Positions 31,662-41,687 of a DNA stretch of 64,000 nt are shown piece by piece. A program made the translations under genes and the position numbers. Source of the stretch: Thermoplasmata archaeon (GTDB lineage: Archaea; Thermoplasmatota; Thermoplasmata; Lutacidiplasmatales; UBA184); the NCBI GenBank assembly GCA_035622275.1, contig DASPVQ010000014.1:48996-112995 (forward strand), in the 5' to 3' direction. Within the stretch, counting starts at the first letter, position 1. Every line of letters starts with the position of its first letter. Under the pieces are notes generated by a model. It was not told where the DNA came from. It made no database searches and saw only the letters and a list, made by a program, of their open reading frames with translations.

Positions 31662-33011
31662 TCAGGCCGGGGTGCCCCGGGACTCGGGCTTGGGGTACAG
31701 CACGAGCGCCAGGCAGCCGACGTCGGTGATTCCCCGACGCATCCGAAGTCCCCGGGCCCGGTCGGGCGCGACCGTCGCCTCCGGATCGGTCGGGGCGCCG
31801 ATCACGGCGCCCGGAGGGTAGAGCGGTCCGTCGGGGAGCGGGTTCGCGAGCGGCGTCCCGATGTCGCCGCCGGTGCGGAACAGCCCGACGCTCCCCTCCC
31901 GTCGACGGAGCTGCGAGCGGGCCACCCCGAGGAACGTCGCGAGCGCCGGACCCTCGTCGACCCCCTCGGGGAGGCCGAGGCTCGCCATCGCGAACGTCGC
32001 CACGCCCTTGGTGCGGCTCTCCGGGCCGAGTCGCTCGGTGGCGAGGAGCTCCTCGGACCGCTCGAGCAGCCTGCGGGCCGCCGCGTCGGGCGGCTCATGC
32101 ATCTCCAAGAATCCGAGCCGCACGCTCCATCCCTTCTCGAAGACCGCGTCGGAAGCCGCGCGCAGCGCGTCCGATGGGCTGGCGACGACCACGGGCCGGG
32201 GGAACCGGTCCCCCGGGGGCGGTGTCGAGGCCGCGTCCTTCCCGGCCGCTGCGGGCCACGAACCACCGAGGCCGATCCGCTCGACGACCGCGCGCACCTC
32301 GGCCCGATCCGCATCCGCGATCGGCCGCATCGGTCCACCCCCGAGCACGGCCGCCCCATCACCCCGTTCGACCAGGAGAGTTGTCGTGTCGGCCTCGGGA
32401 ACGAGCGAGGGCAGGCGGCCGCCGACCGCTCCCCGCCCGAGCACGCGCGCCAGCAGGCCGATCTCGCGACCGGAGGCTCCGCGCGCGAACGCGTCGGTCA
32501 GGAGGGCCCGGAAGCCGGCAGGGTCGAGGCCCGGCGGCGGGGTCGCGAGCGCGCCCAGCGCTCCCGGCGACAACAGGACGAGGAAGAGGTCCTGCGCGCC
32601 AAGTCCCGCGGCGATCTCGTGCGCGGCGAGCACGACCTCCTCCGCCTCGCGAGTTCCGGGGAGTCCCGGCGGGACGGTGACGCCCTGGAACGGCAGCTCC
32701 GGCGGGATCGGCTCCGGTCCGGCGAGGAAGCCCTGGGTGAGGCGGTCCCCCAGCGCGTGCAGCGCGCCGAGGGCCATCGAGTTCGCGGCGTTACCGGCCG
32801 CGAGGAACCCGACCTCGCGGTAGCGTCCGTCCGGGACGAAGCGGTTGCCGACCCGCAACGTTCCCGACTCGCGGCGGAGCGCGAGGCGGACCGCGTGGTA
32901 GGCGTCGGCCGCCGTCACGGCGGCCCGGTACGCGACCGCGTGCACCGGGTCCGGTCCTTTCGGATCCGGCTCGCCGGGCGGGAACGGGTCCCACGGGAAC
33001 GCTCCGATCAC
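31662..33011 (-). CDS. Degenerate glycerate 2-kinase (DUF4147/MOFRL) homologue
   Basis: 449 aa. The fold-level pattern of glycerate 2-kinase is recognisable: VAYRAAVTAADAYHAVRLAL, FLAAGNAANSMALGALHALGD, LFLVLLSPGALGALATPPPGL and LLARVLGRGAVGGRLP. The catalytic elements are altered: GKAA is GNAA, the GHPxPD loop is lost, SGGGSALL is SPGALGAL, and the Lys of IKGGRLA is replaced. It may be a pseudoenzyme, or an enzyme with a different chemistry. Active GckA makes 2-phosphoglycerate in the nonphosphorylative Entner-Doudoroff pathway of Thermoplasma relatives. ATG at 33011. Confidence 0.6.
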   Translation of the reverse strand: MIGAFPWDPFPPGEPDPKGPDPVHAVAYRAAVTAADAYHAVRLALRRESGTLRVGNRFVPDGRYREVGFLAAGNAANSMALGALHALGDRLTQGFLAGPEPIPPELPFQGVTVPPGLPGTREAEEVVLAAHEIAAGLGAQDLFLVLLSPGALGALATPPPGLDPAGFRALLTDAFARGASGREIGLLARVLGRGAVGGRLPSLVPEADTTTLLVERGDGAAVLGGGPMRPIADADRAEVRAVVERIGLGGSWPAAAGKDAASTPPPGDRFPRPVVVASPSDALRAASDAVFEKGWSVRLGFLEMHEPPDAAARRLLERSEELLATERLGPESRTKGVATFAMASLGLPEGVDEGPALATFLGVARSQLRRREGSVGLFRTGGDIGTPLANPLPDGPLYPPGAVIGAPTDPEATVAPDRARGLRMRRGITDVGCLALVLYPKPESRGTPA

Positions 33012-33067
33012 GGGCGCGGCGAGCGTTGCGCGGGTTCAAGACGGTGCCGGCGAACCGAGGACCGGCC

Positions 33068-34230
<1,163 letters not shown>

Positions 34231-34234
<4 letters not shown>

Positions 34235-35889
34235 ATGTCCCCCGTCGGCGCCGTCCCGTCGAGCGACGCGAACGCGCCGAGCGGCGTCGGCGCGAGCGGC
34301 GGGCGCTGGGTGATGTACCCGACCTCGGGCGGAGCGCGGCCTTCCAGGAGCGAGAGCACGAGTAGGGCGTCGGGAAGGCAGTAGCGCCCCTGGCAGAGCC
34401 CGGTGCCGACGCCCGAGTAGCGCTTGATCACCTCGATGCCCCGGTAGCCGAGTCGATGCGCCGACTCGATCTCCTCGAGCAGCACGTCCTCACAGGGGCA
34501 GGCCACCCAACGGCCGGGCCGCGGGCCCCGCAGCAGCTCGCGGTAGTAGCCCTCCAGCTCGTGCGGCCCCTCCCGTGCGACCCCGGTCGACCTCGACAGG
34601 ACGCCCTCGCGGCGGCCGAGGATCGCGTCGGCCGCGATCCCCCCGCTCGCGGCCGCATCACCCGCCAGCGCGCCGGTTGTCTCGCCGACCGCGAAGAGGC
34701 CGGGCACCGAGGTCTCGCCGGCCGGATCGGTGAGCGGGTAGTAGGCGCCCGTGCCCGACCGCCACTCCATGCGGGCGCCCGCCTGGAAGAACAGCTGCGG
34801 AGTCGGCAGGCGACGGTGCGCGAGTATCACGGCGTCGCAGGCGAGCGAGAACTCGGCCCCCCCGCCCCGCGCCTGCAGCCGCAGCCGTCGCACGCGGCCC
34901 CGGCCGCTCGCCGATCGCACCAGCGTCCGCGGGTAGAGCGGGATCTCGAGCTCCGAGGCGCGGCGCACGAGCTCCGGATGGATGGCCCCGGGCGCCACGA
35001 CCGCGTCGACGCGGTGGCCGAGCTCGGCGAGCACCTCCTCGGCGCGCGCCCCGCCGCCGAGGACGATGCCGCGCCGGAACGGCGGCTCCCCGCCCGGTCG
35101 GGTCAGTGCGAGGGCGCCGTCCGCCGTCAGCACCCCGGGGCGGTCGTTCCCTCCAAAGAGGAGCATCCCGTCGTAGGCGCCCGTCGCGACGATCGCCACG
35201 CGGGCGCGCACCTCGATGCCACGGCCCAGTTCGTCGAAGCCGAGCAGGACGAACGGCTCGTCCGGCGACCGGCGCGGCGGGAGGAACGTGACGGTGGTGC
35301 GATCGAGGAGATCGGCGCCGGGGATCGACGGCGGCGCGAGCGAGCGATCGACGACGAGCACGGAGCGCCCCGAGGTGACCAGACGCGCGGCCGCCGCCGC
35401 GCCGCTCGCCCCGCCACCGATCACGACGACCTCCGCGGTCCGTCGAACGGCCGGGGCCGGCGTCCCGGCCGGTGCGGGCGCGGGCGCCGCCCCGTAGCCC
35501 GCGAGGCGTCGAACCACGCGCTGGTAGAGTCCGGTCGCCCACGCCGGACGACGGAATCCGCGCAGCGTGTCAACGCCCGACGGGAACACGAAGTCGAGGG
35601 CGCCGAGGACGTCGAAGCGCGCCGAGGGCCACGCGTTCTCCGTGACGACCCGATCGCCCTCCTGCGGCTGGTAACGGCAGGCGCGGACGTTCGGGCGCCC
35701 GTTCACCCGCACGAGGCAGCCGGTGCACTGGCCGATCCCGCAGATCGGCGCCCGTGGCCGATGGTAGCGGATCGAGCGCTGGAGCGTCGGGAGCCCTCCG
35801 CGAGCGATCGCAGCGAGCAGCGTCTCGTCCGGTCGGGCCTCCCGCGGTCTGCCCTCGAAGAGGAACCGACGCGCCGGAGCCCCCGCCAT
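34231..35889 (-). CDS. Sarcosine/opine oxidase alpha-like subunit (2Fe-2S, FAD/NAD, BFD-like domains)
   Basis: 552 aa in three domains. Residues 1-95 are a SoxA-type 2Fe-2S ferredoxin (APICGIGQCTGCLVRVNG, then RACRYQP). Residues about 145-430 are a pyridine-nucleotide-disulfide oxidoreductase fold (VVVIGGGASGAAAAARL; LFAVGETTGALAGDAAASGG). Residues about 460-520 are a BFD-like cluster domain (ACPCEDVLLEE and GTGLCQGRYCLPD). It would pass electrons from the DAO subunit encoded next. ATG at 35889 is about 31 bp from a TATA-like GTAAAGAG near 35920. The substrate is not readable from sequence. Confidence 0.85.
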
Positions 35890-35991
35890 CCCGAACCGCG
35901 GTCACGAGCGGCGCCGCTCTTTACGGTAGTCCTCTCGAAGCGCCGGCGAGCGCGGCACCGGCGCGACGCGAACAATGGAGGAACGTGGTGG

Positions 35992-35999
35992 CTATATAG
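35992..35999 (+). promoter_or_regulatory. TATA box of the AbrB-PhoU regulator gene
   Basis: CTATATAG centred about 32 bp before the ATG at 36028, predicting a leader of about 5 nt. The reading frame extends far upstream of this box, but that part is antisense shadow of the oxidase gene. Confidence 0.65.
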
Positions 36000-36027
36000 A
36001 AAGGGAGAACTCCGCCCTCCCATCCGC

Positions 36028-37098
36028 ATGCGGAGCACCGGCGGCTTCCACGGGCGGCGCATCCAGAAGACCGGCGGCTCGACGTTCATCATCTCGCTGC
36101 CGAAGAACTGGGTCGTCAACCGCGGCCTCAACGCCGGCGACACGCTGTTCTTCACCCCGCGGGCCGACGGCTCGCTCACGGTGTTCGCCGACTCCGGCGC
36201 GCCGGGCGACGCCGAGCGCCGGATCGTCGAGATCTCGAACGATCTCGAGATCGAGCACTTGTTCCGTCGCCTGATCGCGGAGTACATCGCCGGCTACCCG
36301 CTGCTCGAGATCCGGACACCGGCGCGGATGAGCCCGCGCACGCGCGAGGTGATCCGCAATTTCGCCCAGCGCATGATCGGCCCCGAGATCCTGGAGGAGA
36401 CTGCCGAATCGGTGATCCTGCAGGACGTGGTCGGCCAGAACCCGCTCCCGATCCCGTCGGTGATCCGACGGATGCACCAGATGGTGCGCGCGATGCAGAC
36501 GGACGCGATGGCCGCGTTCCGCGCGCGCGACCCCTCGATCGCCCGGGACGTCATCGAACGCGACTGGGAGGTCGACCGCCTCCACTGGTTCCTCCAGAAG
36601 CAGGTGACGAGCGCGCTCCGGGACGCCCGGATCCTCGCGACGCTCGACCTCACGCTGCCGGAGTGCTCGACGTACCTGCTCGCCTCGCGCGTCCTCGAGC
36701 GGATCGCCGACCACGCGGTCCGCATCGCCGAGACCGTGACGATCCTGGGCAAGGAGCGCACCCCGGACCGCCTGTTGAGCGAGCTCGACCGCATGGCGAG
36801 CGCCGCCGCCAGCGCGCTCGCGGACGCGCTCGACAGCCTCGACTCGCGGGACATCGCGAAGGCCAACGCCGTCATCGACGCCGCGAAACGGATGACGCGG
36901 GAGCGCGACCACGTGCTGCACGAGCTCACGAGCAAGCGCGGCCGGCTCGCGGTCGGCCTCGCCTACGTGCTCGAGAGCCTCGAGCGCAGCGCGTTCTACG
37001 CGAGCGATCTCGCGGAGATCGCGATCAACCGGGCGGTCGAGTCCCCCGCGGCGACCGACGAGCGCGGCCACCCCTCCGCCGAGCACGTGGCGGCGTAG
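36028..37098 (+). CDS. PhoU-family regulator with N-terminal SpoVT/AbrB domain
   Basis: 356 aa. Residues 5-50 are an AbrB/SpoVT-like swapped-hairpin DNA-binding domain (GRRIQKTGGSTFIISLPKNW, a hallmark of archaeal phosphate-uptake regulators). Residues about 115-340 are two PhoU three-helix bundles with metal-binding-type motifs such as ERIADHAVRIAETV and LESLERSAFYASDLAEIAIN. In archaea such proteins regulate phosphate transport, though no pst genes are adjacent here. ATG at 36028 is supported by the TATA box at 35992-35999. Confidence 0.9.
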   Translation: MRSTGGFHGRRIQKTGGSTFIISLPKNWVVNRGLNAGDTLFFTPRADGSLTVFADSGAPGDAERRIVEISNDLEIEHLFRRLIAEYIAGYPLLEIRTPARMSPRTREVIRNFAQRMIGPEILEETAESVILQDVVGQNPLPIPSVIRRMHQMVRAMQTDAMAAFRARDPSIARDVIERDWEVDRLHWFLQKQVTSALRDARILATLDLTLPECSTYLLASRVLERIADHAVRIAETVTILGKERTPDRLLSELDRMASAAASALADALDSLDSRDIAKANAVIDAAKRMTRERDHVLHELTSKRGRLAVGLAYVLESLERSAFYASDLAEIAINRAVESPAATDERGHPSAEHVAA

Positions 37099-37110
37099 GC
37101 GGCTCGGCCG

Positions 37111-38259
37111 TCACCCGGGACCCTCCCCGAGGATCGCGCGCGCGAGGTCGGCGACCTCCGCGGCGGTGGGCACGCGGGGATTGCCGAGGGAGGCCGGGGC
37201 GCGGCGCGTCTCGGCGACGACGCGCTCGAGGCTCGCGCGGGCTCGCTCCAGGTCGCCGCCCGCCTCCCGGACGGTCAGCGGCAGGCGAACCTGGTCGGCG
37301 AGGCGTCGCGCGCGCTCGGCGAGCGTCGTCTCGGTGCGGTCGTCGTGCGCGCGCACCCGGTCGGCGAGTCGTTCGAGCCGGTCCCGGGCGCCGGGTTGGT
37401 CGAAGTCGAGGACGTAGGGAAGCGCGATCCCGAGGAGACGGCCGTAGCGTAGGCCGGTCGGGCGCACGAGGGCGCGCGCGAGCGCGTGCGCGAGCCCGCG
37501 CTGGGCGTTGGACGCGGCGAGACCGCCCAGGGTGGCGGCGAAGTGCAGGGCTTCGAGCGCGTCGGGGTCGTCGCTCCATCGCACGGCGTGCGGGAGCCGC
37601 TCGACGACCGTGGCCGCGGCGGCCCCGGCGAGCGCGTCCGAGAACGGGTTCGACCAGGCCGACACGTAGGCCTCGGCGGCGAGCGCGAGCGTCTCGAACC
37701 CGCCGTCGACCCGCTCGTCGACCGGGAGGCCCCGCGCCAGCGCCGGGTCGATGAGGGCCCAGTCGGGGACGAGCGCGCGGTGCGCGAGCTCGATCGGACT
37801 GCCGTCATCGGCGAACAGGTCGGCCGCCCAGCTCGCCTCCGCACCGCTGCCGCTCGTGGAGGGGATCGCCGCGAGTCGGATCCGCGGGGGCTCGGTCACG
37901 TCGGCCATCGGCGTGAAGCTCGCGAGGTCGGCGTCGGGCCGCTCGGCGGCGAGCCGGGCGGCCTTGGCGCCATCGATCGTGCGCCCCCCTCCGACCGCGA
38001 CGACCCAGTCCGGCGCCTGCTGGCGGATCCGCTCGGCCAGGATTCGCACTCCGGCGAGCGTCTCGGGCTCCCCCACGTCCGTGACGGTCTCGATCGTGGC
38101 ATCGGACTTCGCGAGCTCCTCGGCGATGCGCCGGGGTCCGCTCGCGGAGGCGAGCGATCGGTCGACGAGGAGGAGCGCGCGGCGCGCGCCGAGCCCGCTC
38201 AGTTGCTCGATCGCCCCGGTTCCCCAGGCGATCCGGGGGGCGACGAAGAAACCGCTCAT
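37111..38259 (-). CDS. Iron-containing alcohol dehydrogenase homologue lacking metal ligands
   Basis: 382 aa, complete group III ADH length. The nucleotide-binding half is intact (VVAVGGGRTIDGAKAARLAA, IPSTSGSGAEAS). The metal site is not: aligned with the D-x3-H, AH and PHG ligands of the family, this protein has Glu189 and Leu193 (ETLALAAEAY), Arg262 (GLAHALARAL) and Tyr272 (RYG). Iron or zinc binding in the normal site is therefore unlikely. It may still act as a reductase, as reported for some maleylacetate-reductase relatives, or as a pseudoenzyme. ATG at 38259. It is convergent with the AbrB-PhoU gene, with a 12-bp gap. Confidence 0.75.
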   Translation of the reverse strand: MSGFFVAPRIAWGTGAIEQLSGLGARRALLLVDRSLASASGPRRIAEELAKSDATIETVTDVGEPETLAGVRILAERIRQQAPDWVVAVGGGRTIDGAKAARLAAERPDADLASFTPMADVTEPPRIRLAAIPSTSGSGAEASWAADLFADDGSPIELAHRALVPDWALIDPALARGLPVDERVDGGFETLALAAEAYVSAWSNPFSDALAGAAAATVVERLPHAVRWSDDPDALEALHFAATLGGLAASNAQRGLAHALARALVRPTGLRYGRLLGIALPYVLDFDQPGARDRLERLADRVRAHDDRTETTLAERARRLADQVRLPLTVREAGGDLERARASLERVVAETRRAPASLGNPRVPTAAEVADLARAILGEGPG

Positions 38260-38282
38260 CGAAAGGGCGGTGACGGCGAGGG

Positions 38283-38585
38283 CTAGCCGAGCGCCGCGGG
38301 TCCCTCCCGGCAGCGCCGGCAGGCGCCGGTCGCGGAGAAGGCGATCCCGTCGACGCTCCAGCCGTCCGGGTGCCGCGCGGCGAGCTCGGTCAGGACGTGC
38401 CGGTCGAGCTCGGTCAGCTCGATCCCCTGGATCCGGCCGCAGTTGCGGCAGACGATGTGCGCGTGCGGCTCTTCGCCGAGCTGGACGCGCACGACGCGTT
38501 CGAGCGGGCGGGGCGAAGGCTTCGCGGTGGGCCGGGACCTCGCCGGGCCCCGGCGGAGGCGGCGCGGCGACGCGCGTCGGGCCAT
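38283..38585 (-). CDS. Fur-family dimerisation/metal domain protein without the winged helix
   Basis: 100 aa. Residues 1-28 are a very basic segment (MARRASPRRLRRGPARSRP). Residues 30-94 match only the C-terminal half of Fur: VVRVQLGEEPHAHIVCRNCG, IELTELDRHVLTELAARHP and ACRRC. The structural zinc cysteines C46, C49, C89 and C92 and histidines 41 and 43 are kept. The N-terminal DNA-binding domain of Fur is missing. A TATA box (minus strand ACTAAATAC, 38608-38616) is 27 bp from ATG 38585, so the short form is the expressed form and not a 5'-truncated call. It could be a metal sensor or a dominant-negative partner. Confidence 0.7.
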   Translation of the reverse strand: MARRASPRRLRRGPARSRPTAKPSPRPLERVVRVQLGEEPHAHIVCRNCGRIQGIELTELDRHVLTELAARHPDGWSVDGIAFSATGACRRCREGPAALG

Positions 38586-38607
38586 CGCGGCGCGCCAGCG
38601 CGTGAGG

Positions 38608-38616
38608 GTATTTAGT
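38608..38616 (-). promoter_or_regulatory. TATA box of the short Fur-like gene
   Basis: Minus-strand ACTAAATAC centred 27 bp upstream of ATG 38585. Its position excludes the longer open frame to 38708 and shows that the gene lacks a Fur DNA-binding domain by design, not by annotation error. Confidence 0.65.
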
Positions 38617-38637
38617 CGGTGGCCGGCGCGGCGCGCC

Positions 38638-39600
38638 TCAGAAGAGCGTAGGACGATCGGGCGCGCTCGGCAGCGCCCGGTCCACCCCGCGCCCGAGGTC
38701 GGCGGCACGCGCGAGCAGCGCGTCCGCGCAGATCAGCTCCTCCCACGCCGCTCCGGTGTTCACGATCAGGCGGTGGTCCCGCGCGTCCCGGGCGCTCCCG
38801 TCGAGCACCGCGGCGCCCAGCGGTCGGAGGCGGGTGCGCCGGGCCGCGCCCTCGAACCGGGTACCCGGGCCGCTCGCCTGTACGACGCTATCGGTCCACA
38901 CCTCCCGCGGGGCGTCGAGCAGGGCGTCGTCGAGTTCCGGCCGACGGTAGGCACTGAGGCTGACGAACAGGCGCGGGCCCGGGAGGCTCGCGGCGCGCAG
39001 CACGGGTGCCTCCGCGGAGGTGGCGAGGACGATCGTCGGGACCCGTTCCGCGAGCTCCTCGGCACTGGCGGCGAGCTCGACGCGCAGGTCGAGGGTGCGC
39101 TGGGCCCAGTCCCGGAGCTCCTCGCGGTGGGCGGGCGCCGGGCTCCAGGCGAGCGTGCGTCGCAGGGGAAGGGTCGCGGCAAGGCAGGCGAGCGCGTTGC
39201 GCGCCTGGTACCCCGTTCCGAGGATGCCGAGCTCCTGCGTCCGGGGTTCGACGAGGTGGATCGCCGCCGCGATCGTGGCGCCGGTGCGCAGGTTCCCGAC
39301 GAGCCGGCCGAGGAAGACCGCCCGCAGCTCGAGGGTCGAGAGCCGGTAGAGCGCCACGATCTGGTGGCCCCGGTCGAAGCCGTCGGAGCGATACTGGTAC
39401 GAACGGAAGCCGAGCAGGTCCTCGCCCGGGAGGGCGGCCCCGAGGAGGGCCATCATAGCCCCGCCCGCCTCGGTCCGGCGGCGGGGCAGCGGGACCACTT
39501 CGCCCCGGGCGTCCGCGCGATACCCCCGCTCGAGCGCCCCGACGATCGCCGGGATGTCGACGAGGTCCCGAACGTCCTCGTCGCTCAGGATCCGGACCAT
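38638..39600 (-). CDS. Ornithine cyclodeaminase/mu-crystallin family protein
   Basis: 320 aa NAD(P)-dependent enzyme family (ornithine cyclodeaminase, alanine dehydrogenase, ketimine reductase). LVGNLRTGATIAAAIHLVEP carries the RTGA motif, LGILGTGYQARNALACLAA near residues 124-142 is the Rossmann site, and VWTDSVVQASG resembles the region of the family catalytic Asp. The position usually occupied by the substrate-binding Lys (GFK-type) reads GFRSYQYRS, with Arg. Which imine or amino acid it handles is unknown. ATG at 39600 lies about 33 bp from a TATA-like GTAAAGC near 39632. Confidence 0.8.
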   Translation of the reverse strand: MVRILSDEDVRDLVDIPAIVGALERGYRADARGEVVPLPRRRTEAGGAMMALLGAALPGEDLLGFRSYQYRSDGFDRGHQIVALYRLSTLELRAVFLGRLVGNLRTGATIAAAIHLVEPRTQELGILGTGYQARNALACLAATLPLRRTLAWSPAPAHREELRDWAQRTLDLRVELAASAEELAERVPTIVLATSAEAPVLRAASLPGPRLFVSLSAYRRPELDDALLDAPREVWTDSVVQASGPGTRFEGAARRTRLRPLGAAVLDGSARDARDHRLIVNTGAAWEELICADALLARAADLGRGVDRALPSAPDRPTLF

Positions 39601-39728
39601 CGGCCCCGCCCGCGACGAGGCCGGGGATCGGCTTTACGCGGCCGGTTCACAAACTCCGAGGAGATCGTGGGCGCGCCGGCGGCGGGCGACGTGATTCCCA
39701 ACGCCGGGAACGGCGGCTCGGATTCTTA

Positions 39729-41687
39729 ATGGCCCAGTGGGCTCCTCGGTCGGTGCTCCGCGAATCGGGCGTCCTGACCGGCGGTGTCGTCGCGCACAAC
39801 GAGGAGCGGCACGTGGCCGGCGCGATCCGCTCCCTGCTGGACCAAGAGCTCCCGTCGACGGCGCGCTGGAGCACGATCTGGGTCGTCGCGAGCGGGTGCA
39901 CCGATCGCACCGTCGAGCGGGCCCGCGCCATCGCCGACGACGATCCTCGGGTGCGCGTCGTGGAGGAACCCGAGCGTCTCGGGAAGGCCCACGCGATCCG
40001 AGCGATCCTCGGCCGTGCCGACGGCGAGAGCCTCGTCCTCCTCAACGGCGACGCGCGCGCCGAACCGGACGCGGTCGGCGAACTGCTCCGCACCGCCGGC
40101 GGGGTGCCGGCGCCGTACGCGGTCATGGGCCGACCGTGTGTCCCGCCCGGGATGCGCGGCCGCTGGGCCGGGACGCTCCGCCTGATGTGGGAGGTCCATC
40201 ACCAGTTCCACCTCCTCCTGCGGTCCGAAGGCGGCGGTGCTCACCTCTCCGACGAACTGTTGCTCCTGAGCCTGCGGCCCGCTCCCGAGCTTCCGGACGG
40301 CATCATCAACGACGGCTCGTACCTCGGGGCGTGGCTCGCCCGGCAGGGGGGCGCCCGCCTCTACGCGCCCGGGGCCCGGGTCGCGATCACGATCCCCTCT
40401 CGGTGGCGCGACCATCTCCAGCAGCGACGGCGGGTGCGCTTCGGTCATCGCCAGGTCGCCGACGTGCTCGGCATCGCCCCCACGAGCCTCTCCCGGTACG
40501 CGCTCGGCTCGCCCGCTTCCGCCGTCCGTGTCCTTCTTCGCGCGCGCCGCGCCGAGCGCGCCGGCCTCCCGTCGCTCGCCGCGCTCGGGGCCGGTGAGCT
40601 CGCCGCCGCCGGGTTGGCCGGATGGGACCTGTTGCCTCCGCGCCGGGACCACATCCGATGGCGGCGGATCTCGAGCGAGGATTCGACGGAGCGGGCCGGC
40701 GGCGGACCCATCGAGGCGCGGGCCGCGCCGGATCGGCGGTCCGGAGCGACCGAACTGGATCGGCGCGTGGCCTCGCTCGTCGAGGTCGCGGGCCGGTTCC
40801 GCACGGGGGTCGGGCTGGACCAGCTCCTCACGCTCCTGCCCGACGAGGGACCTTCGACGGTCGCCGGCGTCGCGGAGTACGTCGCCCGGCGGCCCGCGCT
40901 CGGCGATGTGCGCGGAGACCTCGTCATCGCCGCCGGAGCGACGCCGGAGGCGCGCGGGGAGCGCCGGGCCCGCGGAGTGGCGTTCCAGGCGAGGGCCGAG
41001 CGGGTGCTGGCCCGGGACCTTGCCGGCCTCGGCCCGTGGTTGCGGTGCGTGGGGGTCACCGGCTCGACCGCCTACGGCGAGCCGGAGGCGGGCGACGATA
41101 TCGACTTCTTCTTCGTGGCGCGCGCCGGGGCGCTGTGGGCCTGCCTCGCCTACGCCTACCTCGAGCTGCGGTTCGGGCCCGCCCGCCTCGAACGCGCTCA
41201 CGGTCCGCCGATCTGCCTCAACTACGCGCTCGACGAGCGCGCGGTGGAGCGGGAGTTCGCCCGGGACCAGGGCCTGCTCTTCGCCCGCGAGGCGCTCACG
41301 GCCCGGATCCTGCGCGGCGAGTCCTACTATCGAGGGCTGCTCGGACGCGCACCGTGGATGGCGGGCGAGCTGCCCCGGCTCTACGCCCTCCGCCGGGGCG
41401 ACGACGCTCGCGCCCCCGGCCCGCCCGTGCCGTTGCCGGTCCGCGCGCTGAACCTCGCCCTGTTCCCTCTCCTCGCCGCGTACCTCCAGATCGCCGGCCT
41501 CCGGCGGAACCGGCGGCTGGAACGGCACGGCCGACGGGAGGCCCGCTTCGCGACGCGGACGGCTCCGCGGGGATTTGCGTACGTGTCGCAGCGTTTCGAA
41601 GCCCTCCGACAGGCGTACGAGCCTGTGCGGGCGGCGGGCGGGTTCGCGCCGGCCGCACCGTCGACGAAGACGCCGCTCGAACGCTAG
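39729..41687 (+). CDS. Glycosyltransferase family 2 fused to a nucleotidyltransferase domain
   Basis: 652 aa. Residues about 15-290 are a GT-A glycosyltransferase: GVVAHNEERHVAGAIRSLL, VVASGCTDRTVERARA, LVLLNGDARAEPDAV (DxD-like) and IINDGSYLGAWLARQGG. Residues about 360-600 carry a polymerase-beta-type nucleotidyltransferase: GVTGSTAYGEPEAGDDIDFF with Gly445-Ser446 and the Asp pair near 456-459. Both active sites are complete. The fusion suggests a transferase coupled to nucleotidylation, for example of a sugar or lipid acceptor. It heads a plus-strand side convergent with GT4, sharing a CTAG at the two stops. No ideal TATA spacing is visible. Confidence 0.75.
   Translation: MAQWAPRSVLRESGVLTGGVVAHNEERHVAGAIRSLLDQELPSTARWSTIWVVASGCTDRTVERARAIADDDPRVRVVEEPERLGKAHAIRAILGRADGESLVLLNGDARAEPDAVGELLRTAGGVPAPYAVMGRPCVPPGMRGRWAGTLRLMWEVHHQFHLLLRSEGGGAHLSDELLLLSLRPAPELPDGIINDGSYLGAWLARQGGARLYAPGARVAITIPSRWRDHLQQRRRVRFGHRQVADVLGIAPTSLSRYALGSPASAVRVLLRARRAERAGLPSLAALGAGELAAAGLAGWDLLPPRRDHIRWRRISSEDSTERAGGGPIEARAAPDRRSGATELDRRVASLVEVAGRFRTGVGLDQLLTLLPDEGPSTVAGVAEYVARRPALGDVRGDLVIAAGATPEARGERRARGVAFQARAERVLARDLAGLGPWLRCVGVTGSTAYGEPEAGDDIDFFFVARAGALWACLAYAYLELRFGPARLERAHGPPICLNYALDERAVEREFARDQGLLFAREALTARILRGESYYRGLLGRAPWMAGELPRLYALRRGDDARAPGPPVPLPVRALNLALFPLLAAYLQIAGLRRNRRLERHGRREARFATRTAPRGFAYVSQRFEALRQAYEPVRAAGGFAPAAPSTKTPLER

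Noticed and set aside
33012..33067. tRNA-like GGTTCAA sequence near 33030
   Set aside because: No acceptor or anticodon stems can be built around it.
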